The position numbers were made by a program, and so were the translations under genes. A DNA stretch of 9,331 nt from Desulfobacteraceae bacterium (GTDB lineage: Bacteria > Desulfobacterota > DSM-4660 > Desulfatiglandales > Desulfatiglandaceae): contig JAUUWD010000040.1 of NCBI GenBank assembly GCA_030589225.1, forward strand, positions 1-9,331. Reading direction: 5' to 3'. Under the pieces are notes generated by a model. The model was given only the letters and a program-made list of their open reading frames with translations. It was not told where the DNA came from and did no database searches. Position 1 is the first letter of the stretch; every line of letters begins with the position of its first letter. Below, one piece after another: positions 1-7,103 of this stretch.

Positions 1-831
1 CTGCCGTTCTTTTTCCACCTGTTCTGAGGTAACGTTGGCTTGCTGCTCAGCACGGCGCACTTCGATCTCTCGTTGCTGTTCAAGCTTAGCGAACTCTTCT
101 TCTTTGTCCAAATTTAACTTATGCCGTTCTGCCTCGAGATCCTTCCTGCGCATTGCTACTTCAGTGTCGCGCTCGACCTCGTTACGCTGCCTCATTCTGG
201 CCTGAATGACTTCGGTAAGCACAGTCAGGCCTTGAGCATCAAAGGCGTTCTGGGGGTTGAAATAGCTCTGATCAGTTTGATCTAAAGCGCTTAAGGAGAC
301 CGATTCAAGTTCCAGCCCGATTTTTAATAAATGCTCGGAGACCGCACCCTCCACCTTTCGAACAAATTCGATCCTCTTTTCGTGGAGTTCATCCATGTCC
401 ATCTCAGCCGCCACAGCTCTAAGGGCATCCACAAACCTGCCTTCGACCAACTCCTGAAGTCCCTTTGTATCCATAGTACGTCGGCCGAGGGTTTGCGCGG
501 CGTCTGCAACGGCTTCCATGGTTGGCTTGACGCGGACATAGAACTCAACTTGCACATCCACCCGCATACGGTCGTGCGTAATCAATGCCTGATTATTGGC
601 ACGTATTACCTCCAACCTAACCGTATGCATATTCACTGGAATGAATTCGTGCAACACCGGGATGACCAACGCTCCAGCGTTCATAACAACCTTCTGGCCG
701 CCGAAGCCCGTTCTTACAAATGACATCTCTCTCGAAGCTCTCCGATAAAACTTCCGCAGGAACAGCCAAAGAATAACCAACGCGACTGCCACACAAATGG
801 CAATAATAATTATGATTGCTAACATAGACAT
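1..831 (-). CDS. yqiK: YqiK-like flotillin / SPFH-domain membrane protein (N-terminal part, cut by window edge)
   Basis: An open frame runs from an ATG at 831 to the window edge, 277 codons with no stop, so the C-terminus is missing. Residues about 3-25 are a strongly hydrophobic membrane anchor (MSMLAIIIII...) followed by a basic stretch (RKFYRR). Next comes an SPFH/Band-7 domain whose wording closely resembles what I recall of E. coli YqiK: FVRTGFGGQKVVM at 38-50, RMRVDVQVEFYVRVKP at 88-103, LELESVSL at 173-180 and FNPQNAFDAQGL at 191-202. From about residue 205 the sequence is charged, Ala/Glu/Arg-rich and heptad-like, as in the flotillin coiled coil. A GGGGGATC stretch lies just upstream of the ATG as a ribosome site. 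Family members are membrane scaffold proteins of lipid microdomains; their exact role is poorly defined. It lies 78 bp after aorC in the same direction. The NfeD-like partner usually found beside yqiK is not upstream here. Confidence 0.9.
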   Translation of the reverse strand, partial: MSMLAIIIIIAICVAVALVILWLFLRKFYRRASREMSFVRTGFGGQKVVMNAGALVIPVLHEFIPVNMHTVRLEVIRANNQALITHDRMRVDVQVEFYVRVKPTMEAVADAAQTLGRRTMDTKGLQELVEGRFVDALRAVAAEMDMDELHEKRIEFVRKVEGAVSEHLLKIGLELESVSLSALDQTDQSYFNPQNAFDAQGLTVLTEVIQARMRQRNEVERDTEVAMRRKDLEAERHKLNLDKEEEFAKLEQQREIEVRRAEQQANVTSEQVEKERQ

Positions 832-909
832 TTTGATCCCCCATTTGTGAATCGAGTTAATCCATAACCGAGCCGATCCAAACTGATGAACCGGTCAAAG
901 GGTTCACAC

Positions 910-2181
910 TCAATTAATAGGCCAACTATAATCGTTACTATTAATAAGTATGTTTCCGAAATCCAGAAGGCCCGTAGCAATTTCATCTTGCCAAGGTGAA
1001 ACATCCAGACGGTTCGCAATACAATGCCTGATTACCCCAGCATCGTCAATCTTACCCAAGAGAAGAGCCCCTACCAGTATAGAGCCATCCAGAAACAGCT
1101 TTCTATATACACCATGTTTAACGTCAACATGGCTTAATACTTTAAATTCCCCCTCTTCGGGCCTGGACAGTCCTATTGAAACTACAGATGTCTCCAAAAT
1201 GGTCGTCACATTCTCTCTAAATTGCCCCTTTCGCTTCGCAGGACAGCCAGCCATGTTCATTCCAGCTATTTCGCCCTGTGCACAGGCATTAGACCAAGTT
1301 GCTATAACCTCCATTTGGCCTGTAATCGTATTTTTCCCCTCAGCCACATCACCAGATGCAAAAACGTCTTCGAGGTTAGTCCGCATCTGGTCGTCAACAA
1401 GAATACCGTCTCTCATTTTGATCTCTGTGTTTTCCACCATATTCAAATTAGGCTTGACCCCTTTCCCAACGACCACCAAATCCGCCGTTAATACTTCGTT
1501 AAAATTGGTGAGCACATGAACACGGTCGCCTTTCCTATCGATCCGTTCAACCCTCCTGCCAAAAAGGATAGAAATCCCTTGGGCCTCCAACTTTTCTTGA
1601 ATAATAGCCGCGCCTTCAGAATCCATTTGCTGAGATAGAATTTGATAGGAACCAACGACAAGAGTGAGCTTTTTTTCCTTGCCAAGGATAGCCTTTATTA
1701 TTTGCAAACTCACCAACCCGGCCCCAATGAAGACGATTTCTCTTGCCTTTTCAGTCGCCTTTTCTATCTTATCTGCATCCCTAATGGTGCGTAAAGTTGA
1801 AACAAACTCCAAGGCATCCGTATCTACATTCTTTAGCGGTATAGCCGAGGCTCCACTAGCAATGAGAAGATTATCATAGGGTAAGTTAGAACGATTGTCG
1901 AGATGAACAAGCCGTTTCTCGGGGTCTATACCGACTGCTCTACGTCCAAATAGTCTCTGCACATCAAATACTTTGTAAAAGCCATCATCCACCATAAACA
2001 TGTCAGATCGTCTAATTTGACCGGCAATATAATAGGTAGTTAGGACCGGGGAATATGCATTACAGTCTTCGGCGGAGACTAATAAAATCGTACCGGAATC
2101 GCCCATTCTCCTCAGCGCCCTGATAGCAGACAGCCCCGCAGCGCTGTTTCCAATGATGACATGTATCTTATGTCTTCTCAC
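910..2181 (-). CDS. aorC: FAD-dependent NAD(P)H oxidoreductase, likely reductase subunit AorC of aldehyde oxidoreductase
   Basis: This is a pyridine nucleotide-disulfide reductase-family flavoprotein without the redox disulfide, similar to the NirB N-terminus and rubredoxin reductases. Numbered from the GTG at 2181 (423 aa), it shows an FAD Rossmann motif IIGNSAAG at 9-16, LLIASGA at 105-111, a second dinucleotide-binding fold FIGAGLVSLQ at 151-160, and the C-terminal FAD motif NLEDVFASGDVAE at 269-281. In the second fold the usual third Gly of GxGxxG is Ser158. By analogy with Aromatoleum AorABC it would pass electrons from the iron-sulfur subunit to NAD(P)+. It follows aorB by about 100 bp with no convincing terminator between. 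The start is uncertain: a TTG at 2205 would add eight residues, but its GGGGG stretch abuts the codon and lies in a small hairpin. GTG has only a weak GGA nine bases upstream, yet gives the usual short lead before the first beta strand. The specific AorC role rests on context. Confidence 0.85.
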   Translation of the reverse strand: MRRHKIHVIIGNSAAGLSAIRALRRMGDSGTILLVSAEDCNAYSPVLTTYYIAGQIRRSDMFMVDDGFYKVFDVQRLFGRRAVGIDPEKRLVHLDNRSNLPYDNLLIASGASAIPLKNVDTDALEFVSTLRTIRDADKIEKATEKAREIVFIGAGLVSLQIIKAILGKEKKLTLVVGSYQILSQQMDSEGAAIIQEKLEAQGISILFGRRVERIDRKGDRVHVLTNFNEVLTADLVVVGKGVKPNLNMVENTEIKMRDGILVDDQMRTNLEDVFASGDVAEGKNTITGQMEVIATWSNACAQGEIAGMNMAGCPAKRKGQFRENVTTILETSVVSIGLSRPEEGEFKVLSHVDVKHGVYRKLFLDGSILVGALLLGKIDDAGVIRHCIANRLDVSPWQDEIATGLLDFGNILINSNDYSWPIN

Positions 2182-2202
2182 CGTAATTATTCCAAAGTGA
2201 AA

Positions 2203-2219
2203 CAACCCCCCTCAGGGGT
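2203..2219 (-). promoter_or_regulatory. Small GC hairpin covering the alternative TTG start of aorC
   Basis: On the minus strand ACCCC and GGGGT (plus-strand arms 2215-2219 and 2205-2209) can pair around a five-base loop. This structure includes the G-rich stretch and the first base of the TTG at 2205. It may be a weak translational element of the aorB-aorC spacer or may be chance; no T-run follows it, so it is not a terminator. Confidence 0.2.
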
Positions 2220-2281
2220 AAAAAATTTGAGTCGTTATAAAAGACTTATGAGTTACTGCCCTAAAGCATCTAATCCTATAC

Positions 2282-4126
2282 TTACTCCAAACCGAGTTCT
2301 TGTAATTTCCTTGGGGTGGGTATACTCTCGTGACTCCAACCCCTGATTCTGTAATATTCCGGAAGCATTTCGGCAAGGTGAACGACCATACCTTTGGCCG
2401 GGCCGTCAGGCATAGGTTCCTCTAACATTCTTTTTGGTAGCGAGTCATCTCTAACAGTCAGCCCGGACTTGAGATTAAAGAGTTTTTCTAAATTGAATAT
2501 CCTTTCTCCGGTTTTCATCAAACCCTTATGCCCTCCCATGTCAATTCCTGTGGCGGCTTCAATGAGGGCACGCGCATGATCTTCGTTCAATATCAGGAAA
2601 AACATGAAATTACACATGCCGCAGGAGTCAATAATACAGAACCAATCCTGGACATCCGCTGCCAGCACAGGTTTGTCATCCCATCGGTGGGGGTCGACCG
2701 GTCCCACATTATGATCCATGGTGACCCGCCAATGTTGAACAGAGTAGAGTGTCAGGTCATGCACTTCGCCGCGAATGTGGCACGCTCCACGGGAATTGGT
2801 AGCATAACCCAAACCCATGCCCTGTAATCCTCTGGGGTCATAACTGGCAAAATCCAGTTTCTTTGAGCCCATAAAGAACTCGGGGTGTCCATATCTTTTG
2901 GCCAACCGATAAGAGCCGTCGGCCAAAACTTTACCAAACCCCTTTCTTAAGGCCATGTCCTCGATGAGCTTAATCACGGCCTGAGAATTGCCAAAATTAA
3001 GCGGCATTCCCACATCTCTCTCTGGCAAATAGCCCTTTTCATAAAGTTCCATTGCGCAGGCGATGACCGCTCCGGCAGAAATAGTGTCCATGCCCATTTC
3101 ATTGCAAATAAAGCCAGCCTTAGAGACGACATCCAGATCATTAGTTTCACAGCTCGAGCCGAAGAGGCCAATGGTTTCATACTCAGGGCCTACACCTTCT
3201 CCGGCGAATTCCGGGTTTGTTACCCTGGTTACCCGGCCGCATCCCACCGGACAGGCGGGGCAGGCCAAGCCCATCTTATGTCTTGTCGCAATTGTCGTGG
3301 ATAGGGTTTCGCCGCTGAGCTTTTCCCACTGTGGGTTAACCCCCGTCTGGAAGTTCCTGGTGGGAAGGCTACCGAATTCCTTGACAAGGGCCAGCACACT
3401 AGGGGTGCCGTGTTGATGAAAATGCTCCGTATCCTCGTTGTCGATAGTTTCATAAGCCTTCATCATCGCTTTCAGGAAGGCCTCACTATCGGCTACCTTT
3501 ACGCCGTTGGTGCCCCGGACGGCAATAGCTTTCAGGTTCTTGGAACCCATTACGGCCCCAACCCCGGACCTGCCTGCAGCCCTTCCCATGTCACTCATAA
3601 TACAGGCAAATAAAACCAAATTCTCTCCGGCTGGCCCTATGCAGGCCACCTTGGCATCAGGATCCGTCTCCGCAATGACGGCAATTTCAGTCTCGGTACT
3701 CGTCTTACCCATTAGATGGGAGGCATCTCTCAACTCCACTTGGTCATTATTGATCCAAAGATAGACAGGTGTTGAAGCTTTTCCTTCCAAAATAATTATA
3801 TCGTAACCAGCATATTTAATGGCCATAGCAAAAGCCCCTCCAGCACTGGATTCTGCAATGGCGTCCGTTAAAGGCCCTTTGGTTACCACCATATATCGGC
3901 TCCCGCCCGGAGCTCCAGTGCCAGTGAGAGGGCCGGTGGCGAAAATCAACTTATTTTTGGGACTCATGGCATCTACCGCCGGGTCTATCTCATCATAGAG
4001 ATATTTTACTCCCAGCCCCCTACCACCGATAAAATTCTCTGCACTCGGGCGATCCAACACCTCAATCGTAACCAAAGGCTGACTTAAATTCACTCTCAAG
4101 ACATTCCCTGTCCAGCCATACCACAT
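2282..4126 (-). CDS. aorB: Tungsten-containing aldehyde:ferredoxin oxidoreductase family, catalytic subunit (AorB)
   Basis: A protein of 614 aa, normal for the family, carrying the W-bis-pyranopterin cofactor and one [4Fe-4S] cluster. It oxidises aldehydes to carboxylic acids. The N-terminal AOR domain includes NFIGGRGLGVKYLYDE (31-46) and TGAPGGSRYMVVTKGPLTDA (70-89). Cluster ligands are C289, C292 and C296 (CPACPVGC), with C505 in DSCGMC (500-505), spaced almost exactly as in Pyrococcus furiosus AOR (288/291/295/494). Pterin-binding motifs are DPRGLQGMGLGYAT (430-443) and DSCGMC. Candidate active-site residues are E315 in PEYET and H450 in RGACH, the positions of E313 and H448 in the Pyrococcus enzyme. 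The ATG at 4126 is chosen because it gives the family N-terminus MWYGWTGNVLRVNL and has AGGAGG seven bases upstream; the longer open frame only reads through aorA. It starts two bases after the aorA stop, implying translational coupling. Substrate specificity, and W rather than Mo, are inferred from the family. Confidence 0.95.
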   Translation of the reverse strand: MWYGWTGNVLRVNLSQPLVTIEVLDRPSAENFIGGRGLGVKYLYDEIDPAVDAMSPKNKLIFATGPLTGTGAPGGSRYMVVTKGPLTDAIAESSAGGAFAMAIKYAGYDIIILEGKASTPVYLWINNDQVELRDASHLMGKTSTETEIAVIAETDPDAKVACIGPAGENLVLFACIMSDMGRAAGRSGVGAVMGSKNLKAIAVRGTNGVKVADSEAFLKAMMKAYETIDNEDTEHFHQHGTPSVLALVKEFGSLPTRNFQTGVNPQWEKLSGETLSTTIATRHKMGLACPACPVGCGRVTRVTNPEFAGEGVGPEYETIGLFGSSCETNDLDVVSKAGFICNEMGMDTISAGAVIACAMELYEKGYLPERDVGMPLNFGNSQAVIKLIEDMALRKGFGKVLADGSYRLAKRYGHPEFFMGSKKLDFASYDPRGLQGMGLGYATNSRGACHIRGEVHDLTLYSVQHWRVTMDHNVGPVDPHRWDDKPVLAADVQDWFCIIDSCGMCNFMFFLILNEDHARALIEAATGIDMGGHKGLMKTGERIFNLEKLFNLKSGLTVRDDSLPKRMLEEPMPDGPAKGMVVHLAEMLPEYYRIRGWSHESIPTPRKLQELGLE

Positions 4127-4128
4127 AT

Positions 4129-4611
4129 CTACTCCTCCTGATAAGATCCCAAAAGTCGTTCCGCCACGCTCTTCCTTTTGGCCGCCACACTTGTATGGGC
4201 CTCTTCGAATCTGATAGCCCCTGAGCGGCAAACTTTCACGCACTGTGGATCTCCCCCACAAAGGTCGCACTTCTCTGCATAACTGTCTGAAACGACGATA
4301 CACCCAAAGGGACAAGCCAAGGTGCACATCTTGCAACCAACGCACTTGTCCTTATGCACTGTTACCACACTTACCGCGCCACCCGGGTCTTTATCGATCG
4401 AAATGGCACCCGCAGGACAATTCTTAGCACACCACGGGTCCTCACACTGGTAACATACCACCGGAACCGCCATAGATTTGTCAATAAACACACTGCTATG
4501 AATTCTGGACTTGAGGGGATTGAACTCACCATGGTGTGTGAAAGAACAAATAAGCTCACAATACCCACATCCAGTACATCTACCAATGTCAATGACTATC
4601 CCTTTAGCCAT
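4129..4611 (-). CDS. aorA: Ferredoxin-like iron-sulfur subunit with four [4Fe-4S] motifs (AorA)
   Basis: A 160-residue protein resembling DmsB/HycB-type electron-transfer subunits. Sixteen cysteines form four cluster motifs: C12-C15-C18-C22, C53-C56-C61-C65, C90-C93-C96-C100 and C115-C118-C124-C128; C104 is an extra cysteine. There is no signal peptide, so it should be cytoplasmic. It is expected to wire electrons between the tungsten subunit encoded two bases downstream and the flavoprotein AorC, as in the Aromatoleum aromaticum AOR, where the equivalent subunit can form chains. The C-terminal 30 residues (from about 130) are a charged tail without cysteines. The ATG at 4611 has GGGGG six bases upstream. 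Four clusters with aorB and aorC in one operon argue for the three-subunit NAD-linked AOR subtype rather than a homodimeric ferredoxin-dependent archaeal type. Confidence 0.92.
   Translation of the reverse strand: MAKGIVIDIGRCTGCGYCELICSFTHHGEFNPLKSRIHSSVFIDKSMAVPVVCYQCEDPWCAKNCPAGAISIDKDPGGAVSVVTVHKDKCVGCKMCTLACPFGCIVVSDSYAEKCDLCGGDPQCVKVCRSGAIRFEEAHTSVAAKRKSVAERLLGSYQEE
4134..4139 (-). promoter_or_regulatory. Shine-Dalgarno AGGAGG of aorB
   Basis: A perfect AGGAGG lies inside the last codons of aorA, seven bases before the aorB ATG. It fixes the aorB start at 4126 and indicates coupled translation of the iron-sulfur and catalytic subunits. Confidence 0.85.
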
Positions 4612-4656
4612 CTGTTTCCCCCTGTTTCTATTGTTCTAACGCCCTTCACAAACAGG
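4612..4656 (-). promoter_or_regulatory. Inverted repeat overlapping the aorA ribosome-binding site
   Basis: In the aorA leader CCTGTTT (plus-strand arm 4650-4656) can pair with AAACAGG (arm 4621-4627). The second arm runs into the G-rich ribosome site (4618-4622). A further AAACAG directly before the ATG (4612-4617) could compete for the same partner. The loop is about 22 bases, so stability is uncertain. The rest of the 126-base gap (4612-4737) shows no gene and no convincing promoter. Confidence 0.25.
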
Positions 4657-4737
4657 CCTTTTTTCAAGAAATTATTCTACCGGAGAGTCATCCCCTCCCT
4701 GCATTCGATCTGTGGCTATTATCCTTCGTGCTTTACG

Positions 4738-5028
4738 TCAACCACCGGCCGTTGGTGGAAATATTGCGACTGAATCCCCAGCATCAAGTTCGGTCTCCAG
4801 GCCCTTCAGAAACAAGATATTTCGGCCATTTCTAAATATGCTTATGTTTTTCCGGAGATCGCCATGTTCATCAAAAATTCTATCGTGACGTTCCAGTGAG
4901 TTACACAAGACCAACAAAAGAGCTCGGATATTTGAGGCATTGCTCAGGTCAATTTGCTTCTTTTCTTCCTGAAAAACTCTTTTAAGGAGCCCATAGAAAT
5001 TAGCTTCTACCTTGGAGGCTTTATCCAT
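4738..5028 (-). CDS. MoaD/ThiS-family sulfur carrier, probably dedicated to the AOR pyranopterin cofactor
   Basis: A 96-residue ubiquitin-fold protein ending in the MoaD-type C-terminus FPPTAGG. The terminal Gly-Gly is what gets adenylated and thiocarboxylated to deliver sulfur to the dithiolene of pyranopterin. The N-terminal strand (VEANFYGLLKRVF, 7-19), the helix (SNIRALLLVLCNSL, 32-45) and the late NGRNILFLKGLETELDAGDSVAIF segment (67-90, quoted from the translation) follow the MoaD layout. It lies between livF (63 bp upstream) and aorA (126 bp downstream). A moaD-like gene accompanies aorABC in Aromatoleum aromaticum too, so a cofactor role for this AOR is more likely than thiamine or tRNA thiolation. 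The ATG at 5028 is preceded by AGAAGG at very short spacing and GGGGGAG further up. No MoaE, MoeA or tungstate transporter gene is in the window. Confidence 0.88.
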   Translation of the reverse strand: MDKASKVEANFYGLLKRVFQEEKKQIDLSNASNIRALLLVLCNSLERHDRIFDEHGDLRKNISIFRNGRNILFLKGLETELDAGDSVAIFPPTAGG

Positions 5029-5091
5029 CGCCTTCTAAAATCTCCCCCCAAAATCTCCTTCAGACGATTCATAGGAGTTTGATGTGATTCT

Positions 5092-6249
5092 TCAATTGTG
5101 AAGTGCTCTGCTCACGTTCCGCACAACGGGCATAAAGGTCTTTTTTACCACACGGGAGGGCGGCTTTCTATCTCGAATCCGCTTTTCTTCTGGCCATCTC
5201 TCAAGCAGCTCTCTGTCTTCTAACCATTTCCCAACTTTCCGTCTTTCCACAAGCCTTCTTGCCGAGACACTTCTTTCTTGCGCATGCCTATCTTCAGGCC
5301 ATCTCTCGACCGTCCATCTTTCCTGAGGTAGTCTCCTCGGAACCTCTTTTTCTTTCACCTGTCTCTCTCGGACTGGTTCCTCCCGCCTCTTTTCGGAAGG
5401 TATCAATTCCTCTTGAACAACCTTGTCTTGCCATCTCCCTTGAGGACCTCTGTCCTGCCACCTGGTTTGCGCTCCCATGGCCGGCATACTTGTTAGCGGG
5501 GTCTGTGGGGATTGAATACCTGCGATGGGGACCTCCTCAGTCGGGCTCAGACCGAGGTAGGCCTCCTTGACATGAGCGTTATTCTGCAATTCTAGAGGAT
5601 CTCCTTCGAGGGCAATGGTGCCCGTTTCCATGACATAGGCCTTTTGGGCCAACTGAAGAGCCAGACTTGCATTCTGTTCAATTAACAGAATCGAGACTCC
5701 TTCGTCGGAGATTTGCTTGATAATTGCCCCGACCTCCTTGGTTAGTAGCGGGGACAAACCAAGAGAAGGTTCGTCAAGGAGAAGAAGCCTGGGGCTGGCC
5801 ATCAAACCGCGACCGATAGCCAGCATTTGCTGTTCTCCACCACTTAAGTTAGATGCAGGTCTGTGGCGGGCTTTTCCCAGTATGGGAAAATACCCGTAAA
5901 TATGTTCCAGATCGGTTGCGAGCCTATCCGTATCCTTTCTCAAATAGGCACCGGCCAAAAGATTGTCCAAGACACTCATCTCCAAAAAAAGCCTTTTGCC
6001 CTCGGGAACTTGGACTATGCCCAAAGCAACAATTTTTTCAGGCGATTTTCCATCTATCCTTTTGCCCTCAAATAAAATCTCGCCCGAAGTGAGTGGAACC
6101 AATCCCGAGATTGCCCTCAATGTTGTACTCTTACCGGCTCCATTAGCGCCAATCAAGGCAGTAACGGCCCCCTCCTGCACCTCGAGAGAAATGCCCTTGA
6201 GGGCCTGGACACCACCATAATGGACAACGATGTTTTTCAGAGTGAGCAA
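5092..6249 (-). CDS. livF: Branched-chain amino acid-type ABC transporter ATPase LivF with a long Arg/Glu/Trp-rich C-terminal extension
   Basis: Residues 1-235 are an ordinary LivF ATPase: Walker A GANGAGKST (34-42, K40), signature LSGGEQQ (135-141), Walker B LLLLDE (155-160), and EQN (191-193) where most ABC ATPases have a switch His, as is normal for LivF. The family domain ends at about EAYLGL (229-234). The frame continues for another 150 residues, whereas LivF is usually about 235 aa. Residues 261-385 contain about 25 Arg, 10 Lys, 18 Glu and 5 Asp. Trp recurs in RW/KW motifs at 264, 273, 312, 317, 342 and 352; ERWPE occurs twice, 35 residues apart. No membrane segment or known domain is recognisable there. 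The start is a TTG overlapping livG by 13 bp, with a weak GAAGAG ahead. The ATPase would energise import through LivHM; the tail's function is unknown. Confidence 0.93.
   Translation of the reverse strand: MLTLKNIVVHYGGVQALKGISLEVQEGAVTALIGANGAGKSTTLRAISGLVPLTSGEILFEGKRIDGKSPEKIVALGIVQVPEGKRLFLEMSVLDNLLAGAYLRKDTDRLATDLEHIYGYFPILGKARHRPASNLSGGEQQMLAIGRGLMASPRLLLLDEPSLGLSPLLTKEVGAIIKQISDEGVSILLIEQNASLALQLAQKAYVMETGTIALEGDPLELQNNAHVKEAYLGLSPTEEVPIAGIQSPQTPLTSMPAMGAQTRWQDRGPQGRWQDKVVQEELIPSEKRREEPVRERQVKEKEVPRRLPQERWTVERWPEDRHAQERSVSARRLVERRKVGKWLEDRELLERWPEEKRIRDRKPPSRVVKKTFMPVVRNVSRALHN
5167..5466 (-). repeat. Degenerate Trp/Arg/Glu repeat region inside livF
   Basis: This segment encodes residues 262-361 of LivF. 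Loose copies of RW-(P/Q/T)-(E/D/V)-(D/E)-(R/K) recur: TRWQDRG, GRWQDKV, ERWTVERWPEDR, GKWLEDR, ERWPEEK. At DNA level GGCCATCTCTC appears exactly at 5192-5202 and 5297-5307, 105 bp (35 codons) apart, suggesting internal duplication followed by drift. All variation keeps the frame. Confidence 0.55.
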
Positions 6250-7010
6250 GCCATCTCTTCACCCAAATAGGCCTCTACCACCTCCCGGTGGTTACAAACC
6301 ATTTGCGGTGCTCCTTCAGCAATCTTATTTCCAAAGTTTATACATGTAATCTTATCGCAGGTTGTCATGACTGCCCTCATGTCATGCTCCACAAGTAAGA
6401 CAGTAATCCCGCGGTCACGAAGCATCTTTATTCTATCCATAGTCTCGCTTGTTTCCGTAGGGTTCATTCCGCCCACTGGCTCGTCGAGTAAGATCATCTT
6501 GGGCCCGGTAGCCAGGGCATTGGCTATTCCAAGGGCGGCCTGATGGCCATGTGGCAATTCTGCAGCAATCTCATCCTTTCTGTCGGCGATACCCATACTT
6601 TCGAGCAAGTTCAGGGCCTTTTCCTCTGTTTCTCTTTCTTTTCGACGTGTCTCGGCCGAATGCCGGAATTGTTGCCAGAGTGTAGTCCCAGTGTGAAGAT
6701 GACAGGAGATAACCACATTCTGCATCACTGTCATTTCACTGAACAGGGCAGTCAGCTGAAAGGTACGGACAAGCCCCAACCTTGTCACAACGTGGGGCGG
6801 TAGGCCTGTTATTTCCTGCCCTTGCCAAATAATCATTCCTCTAGTTGGTTTGAGAAAGCCTGAGATTAAGTTAAATAGAGTGGTCTTGCCCGATCCATTG
6901 GGGCCAATTAGACCCCTTATCTCACCCTCTTCAACACTCATTTCAATCTCATTTACAGCCACATTTTTGCCAAAATTCTTTCCCAACCCTTTCAATTCGA
7001 GAATAGCCAC
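6237..7010 (-). CDS. livG: Branched-chain amino acid-type ABC transporter ATPase LivG
   Basis: A 257-residue ATPase of the HAAT family. It has Walker A GPNGSGKTT (36-44, K42), a Q-loop region VRTFQLTALF (81-90), Walker B MILLDEP (172-178, E177) and switch His209 in VEHD, plus the characteristic PVGGMNPTE segment (178-186). The signature region reads LPHGHQAALGIANAL (152-166), departing from the LivG form LPYGQQRRLEIARAL that I recall. It pairs with LivF to form the ATPase dimer under LivHM on the cytoplasmic face. The start is a GTG at 7010, supported by AAGGAAG five bases upstream and by the family-like N-terminus MAILELKGLGKNFG; the open frame continues 11 codons further up without a better site. 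livF begins inside its last codons. Confidence 0.94.
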   Translation of the reverse strand: MAILELKGLGKNFGKNVAVNEIEMSVEEGEIRGLIGPNGSGKTTLFNLISGFLKPTRGMIIWQGQEITGLPPHVVTRLGLVRTFQLTALFSEMTVMQNVVISCHLHTGTTLWQQFRHSAETRRKERETEEKALNLLESMGIADRKDEIAAELPHGHQAALGIANALATGPKMILLDEPVGGMNPTETSETMDRIKMLRDRGITVLLVEHDMRAVMTTCDKITCINFGNKIAEGAPQMVCNHREVVEAYLGEEMACSL

Positions 7011-7015
7011 AAGCG

Positions 7016-7022
7016 CTTCCTT
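7016..7022 (-). promoter_or_regulatory. Shine-Dalgarno AAGGAAG of livG
   Basis: AAGGAAG lies five bases before the GTG at 7010 and is the reason for preferring that start over the longer open frame. The livM-livG spacer (7011-7103) also carries a 7-bp inverted repeat, CACCAGA (7041-7047) and TCTGGTG (7072-7078), with no T-run. Confidence 0.6.
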
Positions 7023-7103
7023 TATAACCCATACCCCAAACACCAGACCTATTGATTTTAACAGTGGAAGTTCTGGTGCATTATTATCAGGGGCCTTATT
7101 TCA

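Noticed and set aside
819..1019. 66-codon minus-strand frame between aorC and yqiK
   Set aside because: It overlaps the end of aorC and the start of yqiK in another frame; it is not the expected NfeD partner.
950..1519. 189-codon plus-strand frame
   Set aside because: It lies antisense to the well-supported flavoprotein gene and resembles no protein family.
2220..2281. Terminator-like AGTC/GACT stem followed by a T-run between aorB and aorC
   Set aside because: The stem is only 4 bp with a 9-base loop; too weak to call a terminator.
4127..4345. 73-codon N-terminal extension of aorB in the same open frame
   Set aside because: It only reads aorA out of frame; the AOR family N-terminus and a perfect AGGAGG place the start at 4126.
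7041..7078. CACCAGA/TCTGGTG inverted repeat in the livM-livG spacer
   Set aside because: A 7-bp stem with a 24-base loop and no T-run; could be chance, so not listed as a separate feature.
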